From positions 748,501 through 812,500 of the forward strand of contig AFXB01000010.1 of assembly GCA_000238815.2 (NCBI GenBank): 64,000 bases of DNA, written 5' to 3'. The notes beneath the pieces were generated by a model, which did no database searches, had not been told where the DNA came from, and saw only the letters and a program-made list of their open reading frames with translations. Below, in pieces: positions 8,735 to 19,387 of this stretch (positions are counted from its first letter, which is position 1; each line of letters begins with the position of its first letter). A program made the translations under genes and the position numbers. The stretch is from SAR116 cluster alpha proteobacterium HIMB100 (GTDB taxonomy: Bacteria > Pseudomonadota > Alphaproteobacteria > Puniceispirillales > Puniceispirillaceae).

Positions 8735-9232
8735 ATGCGCTTTATTCTGCTCATTGCTGTTTTTCTTGGCCTTTTCGCCTGTTCTGGCACAGGAACACCC
8801 CCACCAGCTGAAGACAGCCCTGGTTCTTTTATCACGGGGAGGTCTGAGCAAGGTTTGAAATTAAGTGATTTTTCAGGCCTTGGCGGAAATGATAGTGCAG
8901 GTCTGCCTATCAACGCGCTGTTATGGCGGGCATCGCTCGATATTGTTGCCACCATCCCGCTTGACGATGTGGACACCTTTGGTGGGACTATCGTTACTGA
9001 ATGGTATCAGTTAAATCAGGGCACTGATGAGCGAATTAAGCTGGCAATTTTTATTCTTGACCGTGAACTGCGTTCCGATGGTGTTCGTGTGGTGGTTTAC
9101 GTACAAAATAAATCGGGAGATGTCTGGCAGGATAGCGGAACAGATGTAGAGATGGGCCAAAAGCTTGAAGAGCTTATCTTAACGCGTGCCCGTGAGATCC
9201 GCGCTGAAACTGTGGTTGAATCAAACAGCTGA
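8735..9232 (+). CDS. DUF3576 lipoprotein
   Basis: A 165-residue predicted lipoprotein with signal peptide and lipobox GLFAC (Cys16). The body matches the DUF3576 family: NALLWRASLDIVATIPLDDV, GGTIVTEWY, then ERIKLAIFILDRELRSDGVR, ending in an acidic helix. This family is typically found just before leuS in Alphaproteobacteria, as here. The function is not established; the linkage to lptE suggests an envelope role. The start follows the porin terminator by 14 bases, so its promoter must overlap that terminator or it depends on read-through. Confidence 0.88.
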   Translation: MRFILLIAVFLGLFACSGTGTPPPAEDSPGSFITGRSEQGLKLSDFSGLGGNDSAGLPINALLWRASLDIVATIPLDDVDTFGGTIVTEWYQLNQGTDERIKLAIFILDRELRSDGVRVVVYVQNKSGDVWQDSGTDVEMGQKLEELILTRAREIRAETVVESNS

Positions 9233-9292
9233 CAGACCTTTGCTGAGTAAGAGCCTGGCACCCGCTTTATTCCTGTTACAGGTAATTTCATA

Positions 9293-11848
9293 ATGACTAA
9301 ATTTTTGCCCTCTGAACTTGAATCCAAATGGCAGTCCGTCTGGGATGAAAAGGTCTGCTTTGAAACAGACACAAAGAAAGACCGGCCAAAATATTATGTA
9401 CTGGAAATGTTTCCTTACCCGTCTGGGCGTATCCATATGGGTCATGTCCGCAATTATGCGCTTGGTGATGTTGTTGCCCGGTTTAAACGGGCAAAAGGAT
9501 TCAATGTTCTGCATCCGATGGGGTGGGATGCGTTTGGTCTGCCTGCTGAAAATGCGGCTATAGAGCGCGGCATTCACCCGGGCAAATGGACGATTGAAAA
9601 TATCGCTGCCATGCGTGCCCAACTGAAAACAATGGGCCTATCATATGATTGGGACAGAGAAGTGACCACCTGCTCTCCTGATTATTATAAACATGAGCAG
9701 AAAATGTTTCTCGATTTTCTGAAGGCTGGTCTTGCCTATCGCAAAGAAAGCTGGGTGAATTGGGATCCTGTTGAACATACTGTTTTGGCGAATGAACAAG
9801 TTGTTGATGGCAAGGGTTGGCGTTCTGGTGCCCCGGTTGAACGACGCCAGCTTTCACAATGGTTTTTGTCTATCTCTGATTATGCAGAAGAGCTGTTGGC
9901 AGCGATTGAAAAACTAGATAAATGGCCTGATCGTGTCCGGCTGATGCAACATAACTGGATCGGCCGATCTGAAGGCGCCACTGTTCAGTTCAGGCTGGAC
10001 GATGCAGATGAAACAGTTGAGGTGTTTACCACCCGGCCAGACACGCTCTATGGTGCATCTTTTATCGCGCTTTCGGCCCAACATGCTCTTACCTCTGCTT
10101 GGCAGACGAACAACCCAGAACTGCAGGCCTTTGTAGCAGAATGTGCCCGTCTTGGCACATCTGAGGCAGCCATAGAAAAAGCAGAGAAAAAAGGGTTCTT
10201 TACGGGGTTTTATGCCCAGCATCCTCTCATAAAAGACAAAAAGCTGCCTGTTTATATCGCCAATTTCGTGCTGATGGATTATGGCACGGGCGCAATTTTT
10301 GGCTGTCCTGCTCATGATCAGCGAGACCTTGATTTTGCTCGTGCCTATGATTTACCCGTTCTGCCTGTGGTTCAGCCAGCGGGCAGTAACGATGAGCCTG
10401 TAATTACAGATACCGCCTATTCAGGGCCAGGCCGCCTTATCAATTCAGGACCATGGACCGGGCTTGATATTGAAAGCGGCAAGTCAGCAGCTCTTTCTGC
10501 CCTGGAAGAAGCCGGAGCAGGCGATCGCAAGATCACATTCCGCCTGCGTGATTGGGGTGTATCACGTCAGCGTTATTGGGGCTGCCCTATTCCGATTATT
10601 CATTGTTCATCCTGCGGACCGGTGCCGGTTCCCGAAGATCAATTGCCTGTAACATTGCCCGAAGATGTGGAGTTTGACACGCCAGGAAACCCGCTCGACC
10701 GGCATCCGACCTGGGCGGACACAGACTGTCCGTCTTGTGGTGCAAAAGCACGACGCGAAACAGACACTTTTGATACGTTTTTTGAAAGTTCTTGGTACTT
10801 CCTGCGATATGCAGACCCAAATGCAGATGAGGCCTTTTCAAAAGAGGCGGCTTCTTATTGGATGCCTGTAGACCAATATATTGGCGGTGTTGAGCATGCG
10901 GTGCTGCATTTGCTGTATTCCCGGTTTTTCACAAGAGCCCTATCAAAGGTAGGATATGTGAATGTGGATGAGCCCTTCGCCGGATTAATGACACAAGGTA
11001 TGGTCTGTCACCAAAGCTTTAAGGCTGAGGACGGGCAATGGTTATTCCCCGAGGAAGTTGAGAAGAAAGACGGAAAGTGGCTGCATCGCAATTCAGGTGC
11101 GCCCGTTCAGGCTGGCCGCGTTGAAAAGATGAGTAAATCAAAGCGCAATGTGGTTGATCCAGAGCAGATAATATCGACCTATGGTGCAGATACAGCACGG
11201 CTCTTCATGCTGTCTGATTCCCCTCCTGAACGTGATCTTGAATGGACAGAAGCCGGGATTGAGGGTGCTTTTCGGTTCATCCAGAAAATCTGGAAGCTGG
11301 CTCAGCAGACAAATAATGCAGGTCATGGCTTTACCCCTGATAATAACGCGCTGACGGATGCCGATGAGGCGTTATTGCGTGCCTTGCATGTCGCCATTAA
11401 GGCAATCGAAACAGATATCGACCGGTTCGCCTTTAACCGTTGTGTTGCCCATCTTCATGTATTGGTGAATGCAATATCAGATTATAAAGATGCAAGTGAA
11501 TCTGGTCAAAGGTTGCGCAGTTATGTCATGCGGCATTTGGCTATCTTATTGGCACCCTTTTCGCCCCATATTGCAGAAGAAATTTGGCAGATTACCTGCG
11601 CAGACGGGCTGGTCAGCGAGACTGAATGGCCAGTCGCAGAAGAAAAATGGCTGGTTTCTGATACAGTTGACATCGCTGTTCAGGTAAATGGTAAGCTAAG
11701 AGCGACCCTGTCCTTGCCAGTTGATTGTGATAAGCAAATTGCTGAAGAACAGGCACTCAGTCATGATGTGGTGAAGAAATATCTTAACGATCTGCCGCCA
11801 AAACGTGTAATCGTCGTACCAAACAGGATCATCAATGTGGTTTGTTAA
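9293..11848 (+). CDS. leuS: Leucyl-tRNA synthetase
   Basis: This class I synthetase charges tRNA-Leu. The 851-residue protein has the HIGH-like motif [19 protein letters not shown] near residue 45, the CP1 editing domain with [12 protein letters not shown], and GCPAHDQRD. The KMSKS motif is [14 protein letters not shown], and the C-terminal tRNA-binding domain ends [12 protein letters not shown] Cys pair insert (CSSCGPVPV and [10 protein letters not shown]) forms the zinc-binding domain seen in bacterial LeuRS. It overlaps the start of lptE by 14 bases, so leuS, lptE and holA appear to be one operon. Confidence 0.98.
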   Translation: MTKFLPSELESKWQSVWDEKVCFETDTKKDRPKYYVLEMFPYPSGRIHMGHVRNYALGDVVARFKRAKGFNVLHPMGWDAFGLPAENAAIERGIHPGKWTIENIAAMRAQLKTMGLSYDWDREVTTCSPDYYKHEQKMFLDFLKAGLAYRKESWVNWDPVEHTVLANEQVVDGKGWRSGAPVERRQLSQWFLSISDYAEELLAAIEKLDKWPDRVRLMQHNWIGRSEGATVQFRLDDADETVEVFTTRPDTLYGASFIALSAQHALTSAWQTNNPELQAFVAECARLGTSEAAIEKAEKKGFFTGFYAQHPLIKDKKLPVYIANFVLMDYGTGAIFGCPAHDQRDLDFARAYDLPVLPVVQPAGSNDEPVITDTAYSGPGRLINSGPWTGLDIESGKSAALSALEEAGAGDRKITFRLRDWGVSRQRYWGCPIPIIHCSSCGPVPVPEDQLPVTLPEDVEFDTPGNPLDRHPTWADTDCPSCGAKARRETDTFDTFFESSWYFLRYADPNADEAFSKEAASYWMPVDQYIGGVEHAVLHLLYSRFFTRALSKVGYVNVDEPFAGLMTQGMVCHQSFKAEDGQWLFPEEVEKKDGKWLHRNSGAPVQAGRVEKMSKSKRNVVDPEQIISTYGADTARLFMLSDSPPERDLEWTEAGIEGAFRFIQKIWKLAQQTNNAGHGFTPDNNALTDADEALLRALHVAIKAIETDIDRFAFNRCVAHLHVLVNAISDYKDASESGQRLRSYVMRHLAILLAPFSPHIAEEIWQITCADGLVSETEWPVAEEKWLVSDTVDIAVQVNGKLRATLSLPVDCDKQIAEEQALSHDVVKKYLNDLPPKRVIVVPNRIINVVC

Positions 11849-12347
11849 GCTGAGTCAAACTTATATCAAATTAGCTTGTTGCATACTGGTCGGGCTAAGT
11901 CTTGCCTCTTGTTCTGTGCAAACCATTAACCAGATGAATGCGGTAACTGACGCAGAATTGCGTAAGATCAGCTTGCCTGTCACGACATCGCGTTCTGATC
12001 AGCTTCTGAATCAGGCCCTTAAGCGCCAAATTGGCAGCACAGATACCAGTTCACGATATACGCTCAGCTACAATATCACATCAGCAACATCTGCATCTTT
12101 ATCTGCATCAGGCAGCTCATCTACAATAAAAAATACAGAAATGTCTGTCAGCTACGCACTTGTTGATGCGGAGACAGGACACCTTCTCACCGAAGGAACT
12201 GTGTCTGCTACAGCAACTTCAGGAACGATCACGTCTTATTATGGACAGGATGTGTCCGCCCGCTTTGCCTCTGAACGACTGCTGGGGCTTTTAGCAGAGC
12301 GTATCTATCAGAAATTGCAGCTTTATTTCTTGGCAGCAGAGACCTAA
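11835..12347 (+). CDS. lptE: LPS-assembly lipoprotein LptE-like
   Basis: A 170-residue lipoprotein with a hydrophobic signal ending in lipobox SLASC (Cys26). LptE plugs the LptD barrel and helps deliver lipopolysaccharide to the outer leaflet. Sequence similarity in the family is low. The call rests on size, lipobox, the strand-rich Thr/Ser middle section ([29 protein letters not shown]) and the conserved leuS-lptE-holA order. It overlaps leuS by 14 bases and touches holA with no gap. Confidence 0.78.
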   Translation: MWFVKLSQTYIKLACCILVGLSLASCSVQTINQMNAVTDAELRKISLPVTTSRSDQLLNQALKRQIGSTDTSSRYTLSYNITSATSASLSASGSSSTIKNTEMSVSYALVDAETGHLLTEGTVSATATSGTITSYYGQDVSARFASERLLGLLAERIYQKLQLYFLAAET

Positions 12348-13379
12348 GTGAAAATCGCGCCCCGTGAGATTTCTGCCCTTCTTCGCCAGCCTGATTCGCA
12401 GTTTAATATCTACCTTCTTTATGGCCATGATGAGGGGTTGGTTAGAGAGCGGGCCAAAATACTGGCGTCTCATTTTGTTGACAATCTAGATGATCCCTTT
12501 GCGGTTACCCATTTATCCGGCGTGGATGTGGCCGCGGATAAAACCTGCTTGTCAGATAGTCTGAACGCCCTGCCCGCCTTTGGCGGCCTGCGTTTGGTGA
12601 TGCTGTCTGGCGCAGGTACCGAGATGACCGAGGCGGTGAAGCTGGCAACAGATAGCTCGCATGACGGGGCCCGGCTAGTGATCCAGGCCCGCGATGTAAA
12701 TACCCGCCACGCCTTGGTTAAATTTTGTGATCAGCACGCTTCATGTGCCTCTATTGGGTGCTATCAGGATGACAGCCGTTCACTTGGTGATCTTGCCCGT
12801 GATATTTTTGCCAAAGACAATATACGCATTGACACCGAAGCCATGGCCCTGTTGTTGTCCAGACTGGGGAATGATCGGGCTGTTTCGCGCAGGGAAATAG
12901 AAAAGCTTGTATTGTTTGCGGGGCCTGGAAACAGTCTGAGCATCCAAGATATTGACCATGCTCTTGGTGATAATGGTGCAAATGTTCAGGATCAGATCAC
13001 GCTGGCCCTTCTGAGCGGAAATGTGAGACAGTTTGAGCAATTATATAGCCGGGCTCGACAAGATGGCCTACCTCCTATTGCCCTTCTTCGTCAGACCTTA
13101 TCTCTGTTTAGGGGCATGTTGACCGCGCGCCTCGCCATGAATGCCGGCACAACCGCCAACACAGCCTTATCCGGGTTTCGGCCACCGTTACATTTCAAGA
13201 CAAAGCCCGTGGTGTCAGCGCAGCTGAGCAAATGGAACGCCAAACAAATCAGTGATGTCATTGACAGGCTGGTTAATACTGAAATTCAAATCAAATCCGC
13301 TGGAACGGCTGATCCGTCTACACTGACGGGTCAAACCCTGCTTGGTCTGGTTTTACGCAGCCGCAGCCTAAACCGATAA
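12348..13379 (+). CDS. holA: DNA polymerase III delta subunit
   Basis: HolA is the clamp-loader subunit that opens the beta clamp. The 343-residue protein opens with KIAPREISALL and the family segment YLLYGHDEGLVRERAKIL. It has the middle segment LPAFGGLRLVMLSGAG, RLGNDRAVSRREIEKLVLF, and the C-terminal collar-like helical region. The start is GTG immediately after the lptE stop. It converges with parB, six bases apart. Confidence 0.93.
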   Translation: MKIAPREISALLRQPDSQFNIYLLYGHDEGLVRERAKILASHFVDNLDDPFAVTHLSGVDVAADKTCLSDSLNALPAFGGLRLVMLSGAGTEMTEAVKLATDSSHDGARLVIQARDVNTRHALVKFCDQHASCASIGCYQDDSRSLGDLARDIFAKDNIRIDTEAMALLLSRLGNDRAVSRREIEKLVLFAGPGNSLSIQDIDHALGDNGANVQDQITLALLSGNVRQFEQLYSRARQDGLPPIALLRQTLSLFRGMLTARLAMNAGTTANTALSGFRPPLHFKTKPVVSAQLSKWNAKQISDVIDRLVNTEIQIKSAGTADPSTLTGQTLLGLVLRSRSLNR

Positions 13380-13385
13380 GAAGCT

Positions 13386-14357
13386 TTATCTGTTTGGTCC
13401 CAAGCCGATTTTTCCTAACATATCTTCAAGCTGCTCAAGCGATGTGACTTTTACCACAACTTGGCCTTTTTCGGTGCGTTCATCCCAGTCCAGCCGCATA
13501 GCTAGACCCAATTCTGTTCGCGCTCTGACCTCAAGCGCCTTAATATCAGAAGATTTTTCAACTGCTTGCGATGATTTAGCTGATTTTTGGCGGCTTGACC
13601 TGATCAAGGCCTCAACTTCACGGGCAGACAGGTTTTCCTTTATGATTTGTGCAGCCAGCTGTTCGGCATCATCACGACCAATTAACGGGCGAACCTGTCC
13701 CATCGTCAGGCTGCGTTTAATCAAACTGTCTCTTATCGATTGCGGCAGAGTGAGCAGACGCCCGACATTGGCAATGTGAGATCTGGATTTTCCGACAATA
13801 TCGGCTAATTCTTGTTGTGAGTAACCGTGCCTATCCAATAATGCCTGGTAACCCTCAGCCTCTTCTATGACAGACAAATCACGTCGCTGTATATTTTCGA
13901 TCAATGACAATTCAGCAGCTTCTTTGTCATCAAATGTGGATATTACTGCTGGAATTTCATGCAATGATGCGATTTGCGCTGCCCGCCAACGCCGCTCTCC
14001 TGCAATCAGCTGAAAACGCGACGGCTGATCAGGGTGGGGGCGGACAATGACAGGCTGCAAAAGGCCCCTGCTTTTTATTGAAGCTGCTAATTCGTTCAGC
14101 TCAGCTTTATCAAAGCTCCGTCTGGGTTGCCATGGGCCCGGAACAATCCATTCAATTGGTAACGCCCTGACTTCGCGGCCTGGCACCGCAGGGCGGCGCG
14201 CACTTGTGGATGCCGCATCCGGCTGACCAGCCACGCCTGTTTGCGCTGGAGTTTGGCTGAGCACTGGCGAATCACCCAAAAGGCTGGATAATCCACGCCC
14301 AAGCCTCTGATTATCCTGTTTTTTTTGTGGTCTCTGTGAAGATTTATCCTTTGTCAT
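13386..14357 (-). CDS. parB: Chromosome-partitioning protein ParB
   Basis: ParB is the CTP-dependent clamp that loads at parS and spreads. The 323-residue protein has the N-terminal ParA-activating LGRGLSSLLGD, the ParB/Srx CTP-binding region with GERRWRAAQ (about residues 120-128), the parS-reading helix-turn-helix QQELADIVGKSRSHIANVGR, and a C-terminal dimerisation segment. The ATG at 14357 overlaps the parA stop as ATGA; the frame is open further upstream inside parA but would only add unrelated sequence. Three parS sites lie 1.4-5.2 kb upstream of the gene. Confidence 0.97.
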   Translation of the reverse strand: MTKDKSSQRPQKKQDNQRLGRGLSSLLGDSPVLSQTPAQTGVAGQPDAASTSARRPAVPGREVRALPIEWIVPGPWQPRRSFDKAELNELAASIKSRGLLQPVIVRPHPDQPSRFQLIAGERRWRAAQIASLHEIPAVISTFDDKEAAELSLIENIQRRDLSVIEEAEGYQALLDRHGYSQQELADIVGKSRSHIANVGRLLTLPQSIRDSLIKRSLTMGQVRPLIGRDDAEQLAAQIIKENLSAREVEALIRSSRQKSAKSSQAVEKSSDIKALEVRARTELGLAMRLDWDERTEKGQVVVKVTSLEQLEDMLGKIGLGPNR

Positions 14358-15130
14358 GCCACTTTTTGTTCCTGTTTCAGAAGTTCTGCGGCCAAAGCGG
14401 CATAAGCTTGTGCTCCGGCACATTTTAAATCATACATCAATATGGGCTGGCCAAAAGACGGGGCTTCAGAAATGCGAACATTCCGCGGAATAACCGTCTG
14501 GTAAACTGAAACACCAAAATGTGATCTCACATCAGCTTCCACCATTTCAGATAATTTATTTCTGGTGTCATACATAGTCAGCACAATCCCTTGCAAGACA
14601 AGGCCAGTGTTCAAGCCGGACTGCACCATCGTGATGGTCTGATTGAGCTGGGCTAATCCTTCAAGAGCATAAAATTCACATTGCAGAGGAACAATGACAG
14701 TATCTGCCGCACACAAGGCATTCACCGTCAACAGGCCAAGCGACGGCGGGCAATCAATCAGGATATAGTCAAAATTGTCCTTTATATCAGCCAATTTATC
14801 GGCAAGCCGGTATTCGCGCCTGTCCAAAGGGCTTAATTCCACCTCTGCTGCAGATAAATCCATGGTCGCCGGAATTAAGGACAGGCCGGGAACTTGTGTC
14901 GTAACGACCGCCGCTTCAACCTGCGCTTCGCCTGTAACCAGCCGATAGCTGTTTACAGCCCTTGCGCCGGGATCAACACCAAGGCCTGTACTGGCGTTGC
15001 CTTGCGGATCGAAATCAACCAGAAGAACATGCATGCCACAAGCCGCCAAGGCAGTGGATAAATTCACCGCTGTAGTGGTCTTACCGACACCTCCTTTTTG
15101 ATTGGCTACAGCAATAACTTTAGCTGACAT
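14354..15130 (-). CDS. parA: Chromosome-partitioning ATPase ParA
   Basis: A 258-residue MinD/ParA-type ATPase that forms DNA-bound gradients moving ParB-parS complexes. It shows the deviant Walker A KGGVGKTTT at residues 12-20, LLVDFDPQGNASTGLG, and the Walker B-like YILIDCPPSLGLLTVNAL. The tail carries RNVRISEAPSFGQP, typical of chromosomal ParA. It sits downstream of rsmG and is translationally coupled to parB by a 4-base overlap. Confidence 0.98.
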   Translation of the reverse strand: MSAKVIAVANQKGGVGKTTTAVNLSTALAACGMHVLLVDFDPQGNASTGLGVDPGARAVNSYRLVTGEAQVEAAVVTTQVPGLSLIPATMDLSAAEVELSPLDRREYRLADKLADIKDNFDYILIDCPPSLGLLTVNALCAADTVIVPLQCEFYALEGLAQLNQTITMVQSGLNTGLVLQGIVLTMYDTRNKLSEMVEADVRSHFGVSVYQTVIPRNVRISEAPSFGQPILMYDLKCAGAQAYAALAAELLKQEQKVA

Positions 15131-15156
15131 ATTAATTCCCTAAGCGTCTGTATTTA

Positions 15157-15783
15157 TTAATTTTTATTTCCGAAATGAACGATAACAGCATCTTCATCTG
15201 TAATGCTGGGATAACTTTGCGCCGCTAGTGTCACCGAAGATGGTAGCGCGGTCAATTCCTGTTTTACAGCTCTTCCTTTCAGAAATAAATATTCAAGCGC
15301 GTCATGATGCTGACGGGCAGTTAATTCAAATAATTTTACCAAAGGCGCTAGCGCCCGTGCGGTAATCACATCCATATGAAGACAGGCCAACTCTTCAACA
15401 CGGCCATGATGAATCACAGCATCTACACCTGTCTCAGCAATAGCCGTGCGCATAAAGGCAACCTTTTTGCTGTCTGATTCGACCAGATGGACTTGTTTTT
15501 TTGTCACAATGGCCAGAACAAGACCAGGCAGACCCGCACCAGCGCCAATATCCATAATGGTTTTTGCTGTTTGGGGCAGATAAGGTACGAGCTGAGCGCT
15601 GTCTAAAACATGACGCTGCCAGATCTGGGGCAAGGTCGAAGATGAGACAAGATTGATCCGCTGCTGCCACTTGCAGAGCAGCTGAACATATATGTCGAGT
15701 TGATCTTGTGTTTCACGTGAAACATCAAGATAAGCACAAATATCCTCTCGGCTTGTATCTGGTGGGAAAAACCGGTCACTCAC
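15157..15783 (-). CDS. rsmG: 16S rRNA (guanine527-N7)-methyltransferase RsmG
   Basis: A 208-residue SAM-dependent methyltransferase that modifies G527 of 16S rRNA. Family segments are WQQRINLVSSSTLPQIWQRH, DIGAGAGLPGLVLAI (SAM loop), VESDSKKVAFMR and VITARALAPL. The N-terminal peptide VSRET (residues 21-25) is encoded by a parS site inside the gene. It lies between mnmG and parA, the classic order, with a 26-bp gap to parA. Confidence 0.97.
   Translation of the reverse strand: MSDRFFPPDTSREDICAYLDVSRETQDQLDIYVQLLCKWQQRINLVSSSTLPQIWQRHVLDSAQLVPYLPQTAKTIMDIGAGAGLPGLVLAIVTKKQVHLVESDSKKVAFMRTAIAETGVDAVIHHGRVEELACLHMDVITARALAPLVKLFELTARQHHDALEYLFLKGRAVKQELTALPSSVTLAAQSYPSITDEDAVIVHFGNKN
15709..15724. 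promoter_or_regulatory. parS site 1, inside rsmG
   Basis: The perfect 16-bp palindrome TGTTTCACGTGAAACA matches the ParB-binding parS consensus. It lies within the 5' part of rsmG in the frame that reads V-S-R-E-T. It is 1.35 kb from the parB start. Confidence 0.95.
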
Positions 15784-15847
15784 TCAACCCTCCGCTTGCC
15801 GCTAGGCATTGTTCTGGCAAAACAGGCTTAACTTAGCCTAGCGCGTT

Positions 15848-17743
15848 TTAGCGTTGTTTTGCCTCAGTTCCGTCTGAATGCCTGTCTTTTTTCAAAAACC
15901 GTAAAACAGCGACCAAGGCGGCAGGCGTCATACCGGGTATACGGCTAGCCTGACCGATGGTTTCTGGCTGGAACCGTTGAAGCAGGTCACAAGATTCAGC
16001 AGACAGGCCGCCGATTTCAGTAAAATCTGTATCCGGGGGTATGTTCAAAGCATCATCACGCCGCATAGCTTCAATATCAGCCTGCTGGCGGGCCAGATAA
16101 CCTGAATAGCGGCAATCTGTTTCAAGCTGACTATGTAATATATTGTCTATCTGACCTAATTCTGGCCATAAGCGCAGACAATCAGAAAACCGAACCCCTT
16201 CTAGAGCAAGCAAGTCAGCCGGGGTTTTCGGACTGCCATCGCGTGACACGGGCAAACCAGCAGCGGCAAGCTCTTTTGGTCGTTTAGGTGTCGAAGACAA
16301 CATCTGTTCAGCTTGCTGTAAAGCGTGCTTTTTCCGCTTCCAGTGCAGCTGGCGGTCAGCCCCAATACAACCAACAGCACTGCCTTTGTCCGTAAGCCTT
16401 TGATCTGCGTTATCTGCCCGCAAAAATAACCGGTATTCTGCCCGAGATGTAAACATACGGTAAGGTTCTGGCGCACCTTTCGTCACCAAATCATCAATCA
16501 TCACGCCAATATATGCATCTGCCCTATCCAGCACAAAGCGATCAGCTTGAACAGACCTGTTGGCCACGCTCAGTGCAGCGTTCACCCCGGCCATCAGACC
16601 CTGGGCAGCAGCCTCTTCATAACCTGTGGTGCCATTAATCTGACCGGCAAGAAATAAACCAGCCAACGCTTTTAGTTCAAGTGACGCGGTAAGGGCTCGC
16701 GGGTCAACAAAATCATATTCTATCGCATATCCAAATTGCAGAATTTCAGCTGTTTCAAGGCCTTCTATCGTCGCAATCAAAGCCGTTTGCACATCACGTG
16801 GCAGGCTGGTTGAAATACCATTAGGATAAACTGTATGATCATCCAGCCCTTCTGGCTCGAGGAAAATCTGATGTGAATCACGATCAGAAAAACGATGAAC
16901 CTTATCTTCAATTGAAGGGCAATATCGCGGCCCATGACCTTCTATTTGTCCAGAATATACAGCTGATAAATGGATTGATTTTGCGATAATGTCATGTGTT
17001 CTCGCGTTTGTACGGGTTATACCACATTCAATCTGCGGAACCTCTATCTTGTGGGTCATGGTTGAAAACGGAACAGGTTCACTATCGGCTGGCTGCATCG
17101 CCAGGCGAGACCAATCGATTGTGCGGCTATCAAGGCGCGCAGGAGTTCCTGTTTTCAGCCTGCCTATCGGCAGATTCATTTCACGAAGCCGCTTTGCCAG
17201 CGCAAGTGATGGCTGTTCACCCACACGCCCTGCAGGTGTTCGTTCCTGACCCAGATGAATAAGTCCACCCAAAAATGTGCCTGTCGTTAACACAACAGCA
17301 TCACAAGCAATCACGTGACCTGATTCGGTTACAATTCCAGAGGCATGACCTTGACGGGTCTGAATATCTGCTACAGCACCCTCGATCACCGTTAACCCGT
17401 CTTGTTCAGCCAACAATCTTTGAATAGCCTGGCGATACAGCTTGCGATCAGCCTGGGCGCGTGGGCCATGCACAGCTGGCCCTCTTGACCTGTTCAGCAT
17501 CCGAAACTGAATCCCTGCTTGGTCAATGGCGCGCGCCATTAATCCATCAAGTGCATCAATTTCCCTGACCAGCTGACCTTTGCCCAGCCCACCAATCGCA
17601 GGATTACAGGACATCTCACCAATTTTGTCTGCAGCCATTGTTACAAGAGCAGTTTTTGCACCCATACGGGCCGCTGCTGCTGCTGCTTCTGTGCCTGCAT
17701 GGCCGCCGCCAATCACCACAACATCATATTTTTGAGATGTCAT
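15848..17743 (-). CDS. mnmG: tRNA U34 carboxymethylaminomethyl-modifying enzyme MnmG
   Basis: MnmG (GidA) works with MnmE, FAD and methylene-tetrahydrofolate to install cmnm5 at wobble U34. The 631-residue protein starts [20 protein letters not shown], a Rossmann FAD-binding loop. It then has [45 protein letters not shown] and the C-terminal [13 protein letters not shown] and IPPDTDF segments. An upstream in-frame ATG at 17818 would add 25 unconserved residues, so 17743 is preferred. It is transcribed toward rsmG-parA-parB. Confidence 0.97.
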   Translation of the reverse strand: MTSQKYDVVVIGGGHAGTEAAAAAARMGAKTALVTMAADKIGEMSCNPAIGGLGKGQLVREIDALDGLMARAIDQAGIQFRMLNRSRGPAVHGPRAQADRKLYRQAIQRLLAEQDGLTVIEGAVADIQTRQGHASGIVTESGHVIACDAVVLTTGTFLGGLIHLGQERTPAGRVGEQPSLALAKRLREMNLPIGRLKTGTPARLDSRTIDWSRLAMQPADSEPVPFSTMTHKIEVPQIECGITRTNARTHDIIAKSIHLSAVYSGQIEGHGPRYCPSIEDKVHRFSDRDSHQIFLEPEGLDDHTVYPNGISTSLPRDVQTALIATIEGLETAEILQFGYAIEYDFVDPRALTASLELKALAGLFLAGQINGTTGYEEAAAQGLMAGVNAALSVANRSVQADRFVLDRADAYIGVMIDDLVTKGAPEPYRMFTSRAEYRLFLRADNADQRLTDKGSAVGCIGADRQLHWKRKKHALQQAEQMLSSTPKRPKELAAAGLPVSRDGSPKTPADLLALEGVRFSDCLRLWPELGQIDNILHSQLETDCRYSGYLARQQADIEAMRRDDALNIPPDTDFTEIGGLSAESCDLLQRFQPETIGQASRIPGMTPAALVAVLRFLKKDRHSDGTEAKQR

Positions 17744-17848
17744 CAGAGTTAATCCATGTTTACATCTGGTCACAGAGGTAGAGCCGGCCGAAACGCTGAA
17801 CATAAGCTGCATTTTCATGTTCGCCGGAATAACAGCAGTAAATTACGC

Positions 17849-17864
17849 TGTTTCACGTGAAACA
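17849..17864. promoter_or_regulatory. parS site 2, between mnmE and mnmG
   Basis: A second perfect TGTTTCACGTGAAACA palindrome. It lies in the 169-bp intergenic gap upstream of mnmG, 2.1 kb from site 1. It is the only one of the three outside a gene. Confidence 0.95.
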
Positions 17865-17912
17865 TCAATCATCAATCCACCGGAGCATACTGGTTCAGAC
17901 GACAGCCGGTAT

Positions 17913-19283
17913 TTATTTACCAATACAAAAAGAAGAGAAAATATGATCAAGCACATCTTCAACATCAATCTGACCTAAGATACGTGATAATGCCATAGTC
18001 GCCGCTCTGAATTCTTCTGCGACAAGCTCTGTTTGATCTGGAGCTGACAAATCCAGACTGGCCTGAAGGTGGTGAACAGCTTCTGCCAACGCTTGCCGGT
18101 GCCGGACACGAGTTAAAATTACCGATGTTGACTGCACATTCACATCAGCCATGAACTTTTCTAATCGACTTTCAAACGCATCAAGGCCCGTGCCCTCATG
18201 TGCGCTGATAGACATCACATTTGCTGAGGGGACGTTGCCAGATATCAAGACATGCTCTTCGTCCTGAAGGCCCTGATCCTGCTTATTCACCAAAATAAAT
18301 ATTTCAGCCTCGCTCCAGCTGGAGATTGTCAGTGCCTGATCAGCCCAGCCCGTCTGGGTTCCATCAACCACAATGATCACTAAATCTGCCTGAGTGGCTG
18401 CCTGCTGAGCACGATGAATACCCTCTTGTTCAATCGGATCATCAGTTTGGCGCCAACCCGCAGTATCTGTCAGCACAACTGGTATTCCTGAGACCTCCAG
18501 ACTGACCTCAACACTGTCTCTTGTTGTGCCAGGCCGATCAGACACAATGGCTGCCGGGCGGCGAGCAAGAGCGTTCAATGTTGTTGATTTTCCCGCATTT
18601 ACAGGACCCGCCAGTACGACTGACAATCCGGATCGCACCATCTCCCCTCGCCGCGAGGCCGTAAGACCCACCTTCATTTCATCAAGAATATATTGGATCC
18701 GGTCTTTGATCTGCTCTTCAAGCGTATCAGGCAGCTCTTCATCAGCAAAATCAATAGATGCTTCCAGCAAAGATAAGCAAGATATGACATCCTTCCGCCA
18801 GCTTTCTACAGGTCGGCGCAAACTGCCCGCCATTTGAGCTGTTGCCTGTCGTCTTTGCAAATTTGTATCAGCAGCAATCAGATCAACCAGGCCCTCAGCA
18901 GCTGTTATATCAGTTTTACCTTTATCAAGTGCACGGCGGGTAAACTCGCCCGCCTCTGCAAGACGATATCCCGGCAAAGCCGCTAAATGATGCAGAATAT
19001 CTTCTACAACAGCAGGTGAGCCATGGGTATGAATTTCCAACACATCTTCACCTGTAGCAGATGCAGGGCCCACAAAACCGATCAGCATCACATCATCTAA
19101 TAAAGCACCTTCTGCATCTTTCAGCCATCGGCGATGTGCCGTACGCGGCATGACCGGTGCGGCACCAAAGGCAGCTGGTACCGCAAGTGCCAGTGCGCCA
19201 GACACCCTGATTACCGCCACAGCTGAACGGCCAGGCGGTGTTGCTAACGCAAAGATCGTTTCCGACATAGAAGCTGTTTTCAT
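17913..19283 (-). CDS. mnmE: tRNA-modification GTPase MnmE
   Basis: A 456-residue GTPase partner of MnmG. The N-terminal folate-binding domain starts SETIFALATPPGRSAVAVIR and contains FTRRALDKGKTDITAAEGL. The inserted G domain has GPVNAGKSTTLNALARR (G1), DRPGTTRDSVEV (G2), DTAGWR (G3) and NKQD (G4). The C-terminus is the catalytic FCIGK. ATG 19268 would also fit and removes five residues. A parS site and ogt lie on either side of this gene. Confidence 0.97.
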   Translation of the reverse strand: MKTASMSETIFALATPPGRSAVAVIRVSGALALAVPAAFGAAPVMPRTAHRRWLKDAEGALLDDVMLIGFVGPASATGEDVLEIHTHGSPAVVEDILHHLAALPGYRLAEAGEFTRRALDKGKTDITAAEGLVDLIAADTNLQRRQATAQMAGSLRRPVESWRKDVISCLSLLEASIDFADEELPDTLEEQIKDRIQYILDEMKVGLTASRRGEMVRSGLSVVLAGPVNAGKSTTLNALARRPAAIVSDRPGTTRDSVEVSLEVSGIPVVLTDTAGWRQTDDPIEQEGIHRAQQAATQADLVIIVVDGTQTGWADQALTISSWSEAEIFILVNKQDQGLQDEEHVLISGNVPSANVMSISAHEGTGLDAFESRLEKFMADVNVQSTSVILTRVRHRQALAEAVHHLQASLDLSAPDQTELVAEEFRAATMALSRILGQIDVEDVLDHIFSSFCIGK

Positions 19284-19387
19284 ATTTATGTTCGCTTTAC
19301 CATAAGTAACCTGTGTAAAAAGATTAATCGTGATAGGCTTTTGTTACTCAATCTCGTATTAACTTAACGCTAGACTAAGAATTTGTC

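Noticed and set aside
17311-17318. TCACGTGA core inside mnmG as a fourth parS
   Set aside because: Only the central 8 bp match; the flanks lack the TGTT and AACA arms.
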